From assembly GCA_013373375.1 (NCBI GenBank), contig JABXHY010000020.1, positions 1 through 50,894 of the forward strand: a stretch of DNA of 50,894 nucleotides, in the 5' to 3' direction. The notes under the pieces are model-generated. The model had not been told where the DNA came from, made no database searches, and worked only from the letters and a program-made list of their open reading frames with translations. This DNA is from Gammaproteobacteria bacterium (GTDB lineage: Bacteria > Pseudomonadota > Gammaproteobacteria > Enterobacterales > Kangiellaceae). Below, piece after piece: positions 35,063 through 42,891 of the stretch. Position 1 is the stretch's first letter; the number at the start of each line of letters is the position of its first letter. Position numbers and translations under genes: made by a program.

Positions 35063-35766
35063 CAATTGTAATATTAGCTGCTGGAGAAAGTCGGCGATTG
35101 GGTGAGGCAAAACAACTAATATCTATTAATGGTAAAAGTCTTTTGCAAGATCGGTTAGAGGTTATTAAAAAAACTGTTACAAACTTCGACGCGGATTATT
35201 TTAACTGTGAATTATATTGTGTATTAGGCTCGCGAAATGAAAGTATTAAAAAGCAAATTAATTTTAGCAGTGTGACTTTGATTGATAACGGAAAGTGGCA
35301 AGAGGGTATTGCCAGTTCGTTACGCATTAGCGTTGATTTTATCAATGAGTCATACAAACCAGATGCGATTATGTACGTAACCTGTGATCAATGGTGCTTA
35401 AACCGTATGGATTTTCAAAAGTTATTAAGTTTATGGGTCGAAAATATCAAGCTTAATTCAAATAACATTGTTGCTGCTGAGTACGAGACGCTTGGCGTAC
35501 CGGCTATCTTTGATAAAAAGTGGTTTGTGTATTTACGAGAATTAACAGGTGATAGTGGTGCGAAAAAAATACTCAATCGATTTAAAAATGATGTGACTCC
35601 ATGTCCACTACCCAATGCTAAATTTGATCTCGATACTAAGCAAGACTATTTGTTTGCCCAAAAAATTTATAAAGCACAAATGACAGAACTTTCTTACGCT
35701 GACGCGCAAGATAATTCGATACAGACACCAGACTCTCACCGCACGACTTTAGGAGCAATTTTATGA
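35053..35766 (+). CDS. mocA: MocA-like molybdenum cofactor cytidylyltransferase
   Basis: 237 residues. It opens with the nucleotidyltransferase loop [18 protein letters not shown] and keeps VTCDQWCL (metal Asp), [18 protein letters not shown] (the GVPA segment lost in the other paralogue) and [11 protein letters not shown]. It should convert Mo-molybdopterin to the MCD form used by xanthine-oxidase-family enzymes. About 40 residues longer than E. coli MocA, the excess lying in a loop near 40-60 and the C-terminus. Start overlaps xdhC by 10 bp, and its stop shares 4 bp with the next ATG, so cofactor tailoring and enzyme are co-expressed. Confidence 0.88.
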   Translation: MRLAIVILAAGESRRLGEAKQLISINGKSLLQDRLEVIKKTVTNFDADYFNCELYCVLGSRNESIKKQINFSSVTLIDNGKWQEGIASSLRISVDFINESYKPDAIMYVTCDQWCLNRMDFQKLLSLWVENIKLNSNNIVAAEYETLGVPAIFDKKWFVYLRELTGDSGAKKILNRFKNDVTPCPLPNAKFDLDTKQDYLFAQKIYKAQMTELSYADAQDNSIQTPDSHRTTLGAIL

Positions 35767-36221
35767 TCACCTTAAAGGTAAATGGTAAGCAGCACAAAAT
35801 TGATGTTGATCCGGATATGCCATTGTTGTGGGCAATACGTGATTTACTCAATTTAACCGGAACTAAATATGGATGTGGTATGGCTTTGTGTGGTGCCTGC
35901 ACAGTTCATTTAGATGGCAAACCAACTCGAAGTTGCGTTCTCCCAGTTTCGCAGGCAGAAGGTAAGACTGTTACAACAATAGAAGGAATTTCTGCAGATG
36001 GTGAACATCCGGTACAAAAAGCTTGGCAATCGATAAAAGTGCCGCAGTGTGGTTACTGTCAGGCGGGACAAATAATGAGTGCAGTAGCGCTTCTTAATGA
36101 CAATAAAAATCCAAGTGAAGATGAAATTAAAGATGCGATGTCGGGCAATTTATGCCGTTGCGGAACTTATCAGCGAATCACAGTAGCGATCAAAAATGCT
36201 GCGAACGAAATGACTGAGTAG
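35763..36221 (+). CDS. 2Fe-2S subunit of a molybdenum hydroxylase (IorA/CoxS type)
   Basis: 152 residues. The plant-type ferredoxin domain binds cluster II with C38, C43, C46 and C58 ([18 protein letters not shown]). The helical C-terminal domain binds cluster I with C96, C99, C131 and C133 ([23 protein letters not shown]). It passes electrons from the Mo centre to an acceptor. There is no signal peptide, so export would have to be in complex with the Tat-signalled large subunit. ATG overlaps the mocA stop (ATGA). No FAD-binding subunit is encoded, which fits the isoquinoline-1-oxidoreductase-like group. Confidence 0.93.
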   Translation: MITLKVNGKQHKIDVDPDMPLLWAIRDLLNLTGTKYGCGMALCGACTVHLDGKPTRSCVLPVSQAEGKTVTTIEGISADGEHPVQKAWQSIKVPQCGYCQAGQIMSAVALLNDNKNPSEDEIKDAMSGNLCRCGTYQRITVAIKNAANEMTE

Positions 36222-36234
36222 AAAGGAGCACACC

Positions 36235-38556
36235 ATGAACTATTTTGAACAAATTAATCAGTCAGAGCATCAGTCGTTATTGCAAGAAATTGAAGATAGT
36301 ACTCGGGCATTAAATGTGAGTCGACGTTCTTTTTTAAAAACTTTGGGAATAAGTAGTGGATTAGTCTTAGCGGTTAAGATTCCTGTAAGTAATGCTTCTC
36401 CCATGAAATGGGCAGTCGGTGCTAAAAAAGATGGTGAGTTTTCACCGAGTGCTTATTTGAGAATATCTCCAGACAATACGGTTACTGTTATTTGTCATCG
36501 ATCAGAAATGGGGCAGGGGATCAGGACCAGTATTCCTATGTTAATTGCAGATGAGTTAGGTGCCAGTTGGGAATCCATTAAAGTGGAGCAGGCATTAGCG
36601 GATCAAAAGTACGGCAGCCAAAATACAGATGGCTCGCGTTCAATCCGACGTTTTTTCTCACCTCTTCGAGAAGCTGCGGCAACTGCAAGATGGTTACTGT
36701 TGGAAGCAGCCAGTCAGCAATTAAAAGTTCCAGCGGATCAACTTGAGTGTAAAGACACTTTTGTAATGAAAAAATCTGGCGATAAAAAAATTGCTTTTGG
36801 TGATTTAATTGAAGCGGCCTCTAATCTTGAATTACCACCAAAGGAAAAGTTGACCTTTGTTACCGACAGTCAATCGAAATATGTCAACAAATCATCTTCG
36901 GTTGAGTTAGTCGATGGTCATGGGTTTGTAACCGGAACGGCTCTGTTTGGTGCGGACGTTCAACTGCCGGATATGTTAGTAGCAGTCATCGCTCGGCCTC
37001 CGGTGCTTGCGAGTAAAGTTAAATCGTTTGACGAAAAGGCTGCAAAAAAAGTTTCAGGTGTCGTTAGTGTCATTAAAATGGATGATCTTTCACTGCCAGC
37101 GGCATTTAAACCTCTCGGTGGTGTTGCAGTATTAGCTAAGAACACTTGGGCCGCGATGGAAGGCCGAAAAAAGTTGAATATTGAATGGGAATTAAGTGAG
37201 CACAAATCGCACAGCTCTGCGAAACAAAAAGAAGCCTTGAAAGAAAGCGCTAAAAATGCTGATAAAGTACTAAGAAACTTCGGTGACGCTGATAAGGCGA
37301 TTAAAGACGCAAAATATACTCATACGTCTGAGTATTATGTTCCGGCATTAATACATGCGCCCATGGAGCCTCCAATGGCAACTGCCCATTGGAAAGATGG
37401 TGTAATGAATATCTGGGCGTCAACACAAGCACCTCAGGGTGCGCAGCAAACAGTAGCGCAACTGACGGGTGTAAAACCAGAAAATATTAAAGTTCACGTG
37501 ACCTTGTTGGGAGGAGGGTTTGGTCGCAAATCTAAAGCAGATTTTGTTGCTGAAGCAGCGATTTTGTCCCAAAAATCCAACAAACCGGTAAAAGTATTTT
37601 GGACTCGTGAAGATGAAATTCAACAAGGTTATTATCATGCAGAAAGCTATCAAATTTTGCACGCTGCTTGGGATAAACAAAAAATACTTGCGTGGAAGCA
37701 TCAAGTTTCTGAACCTCCAATAGGTTCAACGTTTGCGAAAGATACAAAGCATATAGCCGGTGAAGCAAATCTTGGGCTTTTGGATATGCCATATGATATC
37801 CCTAATGTTATTTGTGCAAATGGTGCTGCCGAAGCTCATCATCGAATTGGTTGGTTAAGATCAGTTACAAATATTAATCACGCGTTTGCATCTTGTAGTT
37901 TCATAGACGAGATAGCGCACAAGTTAAAACAAGATCCAAAAGACTATCTAATTAAAGCAATCGGAAAAGACCGGCACATCGATTTAACCAAGCAACAGGC
38001 AGATTACGGTAATTACGGTGAAGATATTCAACTTTACCCTATTGATACCTCACGCATAAAAGCGGTTATTGAGAAAGTTGCAGAAAATTCAAAGTGGGGC
38101 AGTAAACGTCCAAAAAATCGATACCTTGGTATTGCTGCTCACCGAAGTTTTGTCGCTTATGTTGCTTCGGTAGTTGAAGTTGAAAAAACAAGCGAAGGTA
38201 AAATAAAACTGACCAATGTTTGGTTAGTGTCCGACAGCGGCACCATTGTTAATTTAGATAGGGTAAAATCACAAATGGAAGGTGCTGTCGTGTTTGGTAT
38301 TTCTTTGGCATTTTTTGGCAAAGTTACTTTTAACGAAGGAGCCGTTCAGCAAAGTAATTTTCATGATTATGAAATAGCCAGAATTAAAGACATCCCGCCT
38401 ACTCATGTTGATGTGATGATAAACGATCATCCTCCTTCTGGGGTTGGCGAGCCTGGAGTACCGCCTATTGCGCCAGCCATTTGTAATGCGATTTTTGCGG
38501 CGACGGGAAAACGTATACGAGAGTTACCCTTAAACGAGCAAAATATTCTGGCTTAA
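36235..38556 (+). CDS. molybdopterin-binding subunit, isoquinoline-1-oxidoreductase (IorB) type
   Basis: 773 residues. A twin-arginine signal lies after a 28-residue leader ([12 protein letters not shown]30-R31), followed by a hydrophobic stretch, so the enzyme should be periplasmic. The Mo-cofactor domains carry [17 protein letters not shown], a [12 protein letters not shown] block and the catalytic-glutamate motif [13 protein letters not shown] (E739). Such enzymes hydroxylate aldehydes or N-heterocycles with water oxygen. The real substrate is unknown. RBS aaggag sits 8 nt before the ATG. No cytochrome c subunit is encoded, so the electron acceptor must be elsewhere. Confidence 0.92.
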   Translation: MNYFEQINQSEHQSLLQEIEDSTRALNVSRRSFLKTLGISSGLVLAVKIPVSNASPMKWAVGAKKDGEFSPSAYLRISPDNTVTVICHRSEMGQGIRTSIPMLIADELGASWESIKVEQALADQKYGSQNTDGSRSIRRFFSPLREAAATARWLLLEAASQQLKVPADQLECKDTFVMKKSGDKKIAFGDLIEAASNLELPPKEKLTFVTDSQSKYVNKSSSVELVDGHGFVTGTALFGADVQLPDMLVAVIARPPVLASKVKSFDEKAAKKVSGVVSVIKMDDLSLPAAFKPLGGVAVLAKNTWAAMEGRKKLNIEWELSEHKSHSSAKQKEALKESAKNADKVLRNFGDADKAIKDAKYTHTSEYYVPALIHAPMEPPMATAHWKDGVMNIWASTQAPQGAQQTVAQLTGVKPENIKVHVTLLGGGFGRKSKADFVAEAAILSQKSNKPVKVFWTREDEIQQGYYHAESYQILHAAWDKQKILAWKHQVSEPPIGSTFAKDTKHIAGEANLGLLDMPYDIPNVICANGAAEAHHRIGWLRSVTNINHAFASCSFIDEIAHKLKQDPKDYLIKAIGKDRHIDLTKQQADYGNYGEDIQLYPIDTSRIKAVIEKVAENSKWGSKRPKNRYLGIAAHRSFVAYVASVVEVEKTSEGKIKLTNVWLVSDSGTIVNLDRVKSQMEGAVVFGISLAFFGKVTFNEGAVQQSNFHDYEIARIKDIPPTHVDVMINDHPPSGVGEPGVPPIAPAICNAIFAATGKRIRELPLNEQNILA

Positions 38557-38573
38557 TTCTGACTCAATATAGT

Positions 38574-38604
38574 TATAGCCGAAATCGATTGGGTTTTGGC
38601 TATA
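38574..38604 (+). terminator. probable terminator after the Mo hydroxylase operon
   Basis: TATAGCC (38574-38580) pairs with GGCTATA (38598-38604), extended inward by AAA/TTT pairing. No strong U-run follows. Confidence 0.4.
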
Positions 38605-38725
38605 ATTCACGTTCAACTCCCAATCTTCAAATAATAATTATTGGTTCAAAGCTGCAGCGAACAGATTGCTATGCATTCCAGATTAACTTATCCTCCGAAG
38701 CTTGCAGTGATAGGGTAACTAATTA

Positions 38726-39904
38726 ATGAAGTCATTTGATGTTATTGTGATTGGAGCTGGTGCAGCAGGACTGTTTTCCGCAATAACCGCCGGTCAAAGA
38801 GGTAAGAAAGTTCTTGTTTTGGAACATGCCAAAAAGGTTGGGCGCAAAATTCTGATGTCAGGCGGAGGCCGGTGTAATTTTACCAATACCTACACTGAGC
38901 CAAGTAATTTTTTGTCGGCAAACCCACACTTCTGCAAATCAGCTTTGAGCCAATATACCCAGTGGGACTTTATCGATCTGGTGAGTCGCCATTCTATACC
39001 TTATCACGAAAAGACCTTAGGCCAGTTGTTTTGCGATAATTCCTCAAAAGACATAGTTGCACTTTTACTAAAAGAGTGTGAAAAATATGCGGTAGCGATA
39101 CAGTGCCGCGAAAGCATATTAGAACTCGAACAACTTGCGAATTGCTTTTCGATCAAAACGTCGGTGTCTCAATATCAGTCGGGAGCTGTCATTGTTGCCA
39201 CCGGAGGCCTAAGTATTCCATCTATGGGACCACATGGATTTGGGTATAAAATCGCCAAGCAGTTTAATTTATCACAAGAACCTTGCTCTGCGGCTTTGGT
39301 ACCTTTTGTCATGGATGCTGACTGGAAAAAATTATACACCGACTTATCGGGTAACAGTTTGCCCATTATTGCGGAAACCGACGAAGCAAGCTTTGACGAA
39401 GCTATGTTGTTCACTCATAAAGGGCTTAGTGGTCCTGCGATTTTGCAAATATCTTCTTATTGGAAGAAGAACTCGAATGTTTCAATTAACTTACTTCCAA
39501 AACATCGAGTGACTGAAGAGTTACTTGAGTTAAAGCAAAAAAAGCCAGATGTATTTCTAAAGTCATGGTTAGCTGAACATTTTACCAAACGTCTGGTCAA
39601 TATCATGTGTGAGCACTGGTTTCGGAATCGACGTTTAAATGAATTTAGTGATCGCGACATTGAAGTTATCGGCGATCATCTCAATCGCTTTCAAATCAAG
39701 CCAGAAACCACTGAAGGCTACAAAACTGCAGAAGTTACCCTGGGAGGCGTTTCGACAAACGAGCTGTCTTCGAAAACCATGATGGCGAATTCAGTGCCTG
39801 GTCTATATTTTGTTGGTGAAGTGGTAGATGTAACTGGGCATTTAGGAGGCTATAATTTTCAATGGGCTTGGTCTTCTGGATGGGTTGCTGGCCAAAATGT
39901 ATAA
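38726..39904 (+). CDS. HI0933-family flavoprotein (BaiN/YhiN-like)
   Basis: 392 residues. The FAD-binding Rossmann motif is at the start (DVIVIGAGAAGLFSAITAGQRGKKVLVLE), then the family hallmark MSGGGRCNFTNT at about residue 45-56, ATGGLSIPSMGPHGFGYKIA in the middle, LFTHKGLSGPAILQIS, and the C-terminal GLYFVGEVVDVTGHLGGYNFQWAWSSG. Members are NAD(P)/FAD-dependent oxidoreductases of mostly unknown role; BaiN acts on bile acids in gut bacteria, which should not be assumed here. Monocistronic, with 169 bp of upstream space and no clear promoter. Confidence 0.92.
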   Translation: MKSFDVIVIGAGAAGLFSAITAGQRGKKVLVLEHAKKVGRKILMSGGGRCNFTNTYTEPSNFLSANPHFCKSALSQYTQWDFIDLVSRHSIPYHEKTLGQLFCDNSSKDIVALLLKECEKYAVAIQCRESILELEQLANCFSIKTSVSQYQSGAVIVATGGLSIPSMGPHGFGYKIAKQFNLSQEPCSAALVPFVMDADWKKLYTDLSGNSLPIIAETDEASFDEAMLFTHKGLSGPAILQISSYWKKNSNVSINLLPKHRVTEELLELKQKKPDVFLKSWLAEHFTKRLVNIMCEHWFRNRRLNEFSDRDIEVIGDHLNRFQIKPETTEGYKTAEVTLGGVSTNELSSKTMMANSVPGLYFVGEVVDVTGHLGGYNFQWAWSSGWVAGQNV

Positions 39905-39956
39905 TCGGTGTATTGTACTAAAGTTTGGTTATACTCATTATTTAGCTAGATGACCG

Positions 39957-39987
39957 TTATTTTCAGGCGACTTTTATTTTCAGGCGA
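39957..39987 (+). repeat. 14-bp direct repeat before the protease gene
   Basis: TTATTTTCAGGCGA at 39957-39970 and 39974-39987 (17-bp period), ending about 40 bp before the protease start. It may be an operator for a dimeric activator or a promoter duplication. Confidence 0.55.
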
Positions 39988-40025
39988 AGAAAAAATTTAA
40001 GCGCAAAAGTTCAAAGGTGACGAAT

Positions 40026-41387
40026 TTGCAGTTTAAGCATTCAGGTAAATCACGTAAGTTTTTAATTTTAACCGTATTATTATCGGTTTTCTTCCAGGCC
40101 TTTGCGTTTTCAGCACAATCCGACATAAACACTACTCAATCCGCTCAAGATTTATTCAGCAATTTTGCCGATCGCTTGTTTCAAGTTAGAACGATTGATC
40201 GCGCTTCTGGTAGTAAAGCATCTATCGGTTCTGCTTTTGCGGTGAGTGCATCTGGCGTATTGGCGACAAATTATCATGTGGTTTCAAAGTATGTAATTGA
40301 TCCTGAAAAGTATCGAATAGAAGTGCTCACCAGCACAGACGATATTCTGCCTATTTCGGTAGTCAACATCGACGTTATCAACGACCTGGCATTAGTTAAA
40401 TTAGATACTTTCGAATTGCCAGTACTATCGCTTGCCGACACAAGCCCAACAAAAGGTGAGCAAATATATTCCTTAGGTAACCCAAGAGATCTTGGAATGA
40501 CGGTGGTTCCTGGTACTTTCAATGGCACAACCGCACATTCGTATTACGATCGAATTTTATTTTCAGGCTCTGTTAACCCTGGCATGAGTGGCGGTCCTGT
40601 TCTGAATGATAAAGGCGAGGTTGTTGGTGTCAATGTTGCGACATCGGGCAATCAGTTAAGCTTTTTGGTTCCACTGGTTAAGTTGCAACAATTAATGCGA
40701 TCAGAGCCGGTTAAAAACTTAAACTTTAAACAGCTTGCTCGCACTCAACTGACTAATAACCAAAGTCAACTTATGACTGAACTGTTATCTGGTAATTGGA
40801 AACTGAGTGAACTAGGTGATGCAACGGTTCCAGGAGAGTTTACCGACTTCATTAGTTGTTGGGGTGAGTCCGACCAAGCACGTGATGTAAAGTTTTCGCA
40901 AGTGTTTAAGCGTTGTAGAAACTCAGAATACATTTATATAGCGCCTGATTTTTATACTGGTATCTTTGAAATGGAATTTTATTGGTACAGCACAACAGAG
41001 TTAACCAACTGGCAGTTTTACCGGATGTTAAATGACTCTTTTGGCAGTGCGAGCGCAGGTAATGTGTCGAGTGAAGATCACGTCACAGAATTTCAATGTC
41101 GAGATGATTTTTTAAAAGGGAAAGATAAAAACACGGATGCGCTTTCAGTTGGTCAACAATCAACAAATGATAAGACAACTCAGATAAGTGATAACAACTC
41201 AGAAGTATCAAAAGTGGTTTACTGTGTGCGTGAGTATAAAAATTACCCTGGGCTGTATGACGCTTTGTATTTATCGGCTTCATTAAATCTTAAACAAAAA
41301 AGTCTGGTAAGCCATTACACATTATCAGGTGTAAGTCAGGCAAATGCTGAGAGTTTTCTAAAGCGATTTATGGAGTCAGTACTATGA
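40026..41387 (+). CDS. periplasmic trypsin-like serine protease
   Basis: 453 residues from TTG 40026, chosen because a near-perfect aaaggtga sits 5 nt upstream; GTG 40017 would add three residues. A signal sequence ends near AFSA-QS. The chymotrypsin/HtrA-like domain spans about 45-230 with an intact triad: H84 (TNYHVVS), D120 (INDLALVKLD) and S188 (NPGMSGGPVL). There is no PDZ domain. Instead a C-terminal region of about 220 residues follows, with scattered cysteines (FISCWGESD, FKRCRNS, EFQCRDD, VVYCVREY), which I do not recognise. Its stop overlaps the ATG of the FHA gene (ATGA), tying it to the kinase cluster. Its substrate may be a partner encoded here. Confidence 0.85.
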   Translation: MQFKHSGKSRKFLILTVLLSVFFQAFAFSAQSDINTTQSAQDLFSNFADRLFQVRTIDRASGSKASIGSAFAVSASGVLATNYHVVSKYVIDPEKYRIEVLTSTDDILPISVVNIDVINDLALVKLDTFELPVLSLADTSPTKGEQIYSLGNPRDLGMTVVPGTFNGTTAHSYYDRILFSGSVNPGMSGGPVLNDKGEVVGVNVATSGNQLSFLVPLVKLQQLMRSEPVKNLNFKQLARTQLTNNQSQLMTELLSGNWKLSELGDATVPGEFTDFISCWGESDQARDVKFSQVFKRCRNSEYIYIAPDFYTGIFEMEFYWYSTTELTNWQFYRMLNDSFGSASAGNVSSEDHVTEFQCRDDFLKGKDKNTDALSVGQQSTNDKTTQISDNNSEVSKVVYCVREYKNYPGLYDALYLSASLNLKQKSLVSHYTLSGVSQANAESFLKRFMESVL

Positions 41388-42517
41388 ATTTGGTCATAGA
41401 AGAAATAAATCGCGCCAGAAAAGTATTACATCGGCACAAATTTTTCGATAAAACAATTTTGATGATTGGTCGTGCGCTTGATAATGATATTGTTTTGAGC
41501 GAACCACACGTATCGCCGTATCATGCTGAATTACGATTAGGTGATGACAATAAGTGGAAAATATACGATTTAGACAGTACCAACGGTATTCGCAGTGAGC
41601 GGCGAAAGCCCATAGAATCTGGAAGCGTTATTGAGTCGGGTTCGACCTTCTTGTTAGGGCGTTGTTACTTAAGTATTTGGGATCAACAGCACCCAGTAGA
41701 AGAAACATGGCCTTTGCATTCAGTAGAAGAGGTGTTTCATCGTTTAAGTCATGCGGGCGTAGTGTTGATTTTATTGGCGGCGTTAATTTTCGGCGAGTGG
41801 CAGTTCGCTGTTTTGCAGTCTTATCGAGATCTGGCGCCATCTCGTCTGGTTAACGAATTGCTGTATGAAGTTGTCGCGGTGCTTGGCTGGGCTTCTGTCT
41901 GGTCGCTTAGTGGTCGAATTCTGAGGCATGATAGCCGGTTCCTGAGTCATCTTGCGGTAACCATCGTTGCTGCCATGTTACTGCAGTGGACACCTCACCT
42001 GTTGCGTATTGTGGCGTTTAATATTGATTTTGGCCTATGGATAACGGAAGTCAGCTACTTTATCAACGGACTAATATTTGCCTCTCTATTGTGGTGCAAC
42101 TTTTATCTCGCTTATCCGCAAAAACCAATGGTTCGTATCGTTTGGTCCAATACAATCGCATGGGGGATGGTGCTGGTTTATTTATTACCACCGCTATTTG
42201 ATCGCCAGGGATATCGCGGTTATCCGTTATATGACAGTACATTGATGCCCGCAAGCCTTGTGTGGGAAAAACCAGATTCACTAAACAGCTTTTTAAAATC
42301 AACCAAAAGCCTTTATCAGTTCAGTGAAGTTTCTGATGGAGTCAAAGAAATGGTTGAATCTGACAACCAAAAGTCGAAAGTGGATACCGACAAAGATATT
42401 CTCAGCAAAGACAGTCCCGGCAAGGATAATCCCAACAAGGATAGCCCCAGCAAGGATAACCCCAGCAAAGACGAGTCACCTATCGCGGTTGACAAGAAAA
42501 ACCCATCCGATAGATAG
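41384..42517 (+). CDS. FHA-domain multi-spanning membrane protein
   Basis: 377 residues. An N-terminal FHA domain (about 22-98) has the phosphothreonine-binding residues R30 (MIGR), S44 and H47 (SPYHAEL) and N67 (DSTNGI). Five likely membrane helices follow (about 123-143, 162-180, 188-210, 222-243, 251-270). The hydrophilic tail (285-377) ends in five tandem copies of a Lys-Asp/Asn-x-Pro-Ser/Asn pentapeptide. The domain order suggests it reads phosphothreonines, probably made by the Ser/Thr kinase encoded next. The ATG overlaps the protease stop by 4 bp. The frame continues beyond its TAG stop with a similar low-complexity tail. Confidence 0.85.
   Translation: MNLVIEEINRARKVLHRHKFFDKTILMIGRALDNDIVLSEPHVSPYHAELRLGDDNKWKIYDLDSTNGIRSERRKPIESGSVIESGSTFLLGRCYLSIWDQQHPVEETWPLHSVEEVFHRLSHAGVVLILLAALIFGEWQFAVLQSYRDLAPSRLVNELLYEVVAVLGWASVWSLSGRILRHDSRFLSHLAVTIVAAMLLQWTPHLLRIVAFNIDFGLWITEVSYFINGLIFASLLWCNFYLAYPQKPMVRIVWSNTIAWGMVLVYLLPPLFDRQGYRGYPLYDSTLMPASLVWEKPDSLNSFLKSTKSLYQFSEVSDGVKEMVESDNQKSKVDTDKDILSKDSPGKDNPNKDSPSKDNPSKDESPIAVDKKNPSDR
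42404..42478 (+). repeat. five tandem 15-bp repeats in the FHA-protein tail
   Basis: Consensus AGCAAGGATAACCCC, with copies starting at 42404, 42419, 42434, 42449 and 42464. It codes for S/G/N-K-D-S/N/E-P/S pentapeptides. In-frame expansion or loss of units would only change tail length. Confidence 0.85.
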
Positions 42518-42589
42518 GACTCTTCGCAACAGCATAATTCGATTGAGCAAGAGAAACCTATTGAGCAAAACAAGCCGAACGAGCAATAA
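42518..42589 (+). other. in-frame continuation of the FHA protein after its TAG stop
   Basis: Directly after TAG (42515-42517) the same frame runs 23 more codons to TAA 42587-42589 and encodes a repeat-like Glu/Gln/Asn/Lys/Pro-rich stretch (IEQEKPIEQNKPNEQ). This looks like the former end of the protein, cut off by a single nonsense change, or a read-through extension. Confidence 0.5.
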
Positions 42590-42891
42590 AAGCTTGTTCT
42601 GGAGGATAAAAGTAGAGCGAAATGCTGCTATTTGGCTGGTCATTATTGAATCGTAAGATGAACTCAATTGCTCAGATTGGCAATGCCACAGAGCCCTTCG
42701 GGTATAGGCCTATGGTTAGTAATTAAGCTGTTTTAACCATCTCGAAAGGAGACATTTGAGAAACCTCGACTGTATCACACCTTGCCTAAGCTATTTTCCA
42801 ATGTTTGCTATAAGTTTGCCTGAAGATCTATTATTATCAATAAGTTACTATTCATAGAACAATAACAATAATCGATTGGGGAAAACCTCGT
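42590..42891 (+). promoter_or_regulatory. 302-bp gap before the Ser/Thr kinase gene
   Basis: No firm gene. AAAGGAG (42745-42751) precedes a TTG-started 33-codon frame (42756-42857) of unremarkable composition, perhaps a leader peptide, more likely chance. A small CCC-TTCG-GGG hairpin lies near 42697-42706. The gap implies that the kinase gene has its own promoter, but I see no clear -35/-10 pair. Confidence 0.3.

Noticed and set aside
42324-42656. 110-codon frame (Arg/Thr/Lys-rich) overlapping the FHA tail
   Set aside because: It is the shifted reading of the 15-bp repeats and lacks a start signal; the FHA frame explains the sequence.
42756-42857. 33-codon TTG frame with AAAGGAG before the kinase gene
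   Set aside because: Good RBS but TTG start and no compositional sign of a peptide; kept only as a remark in the gap description.
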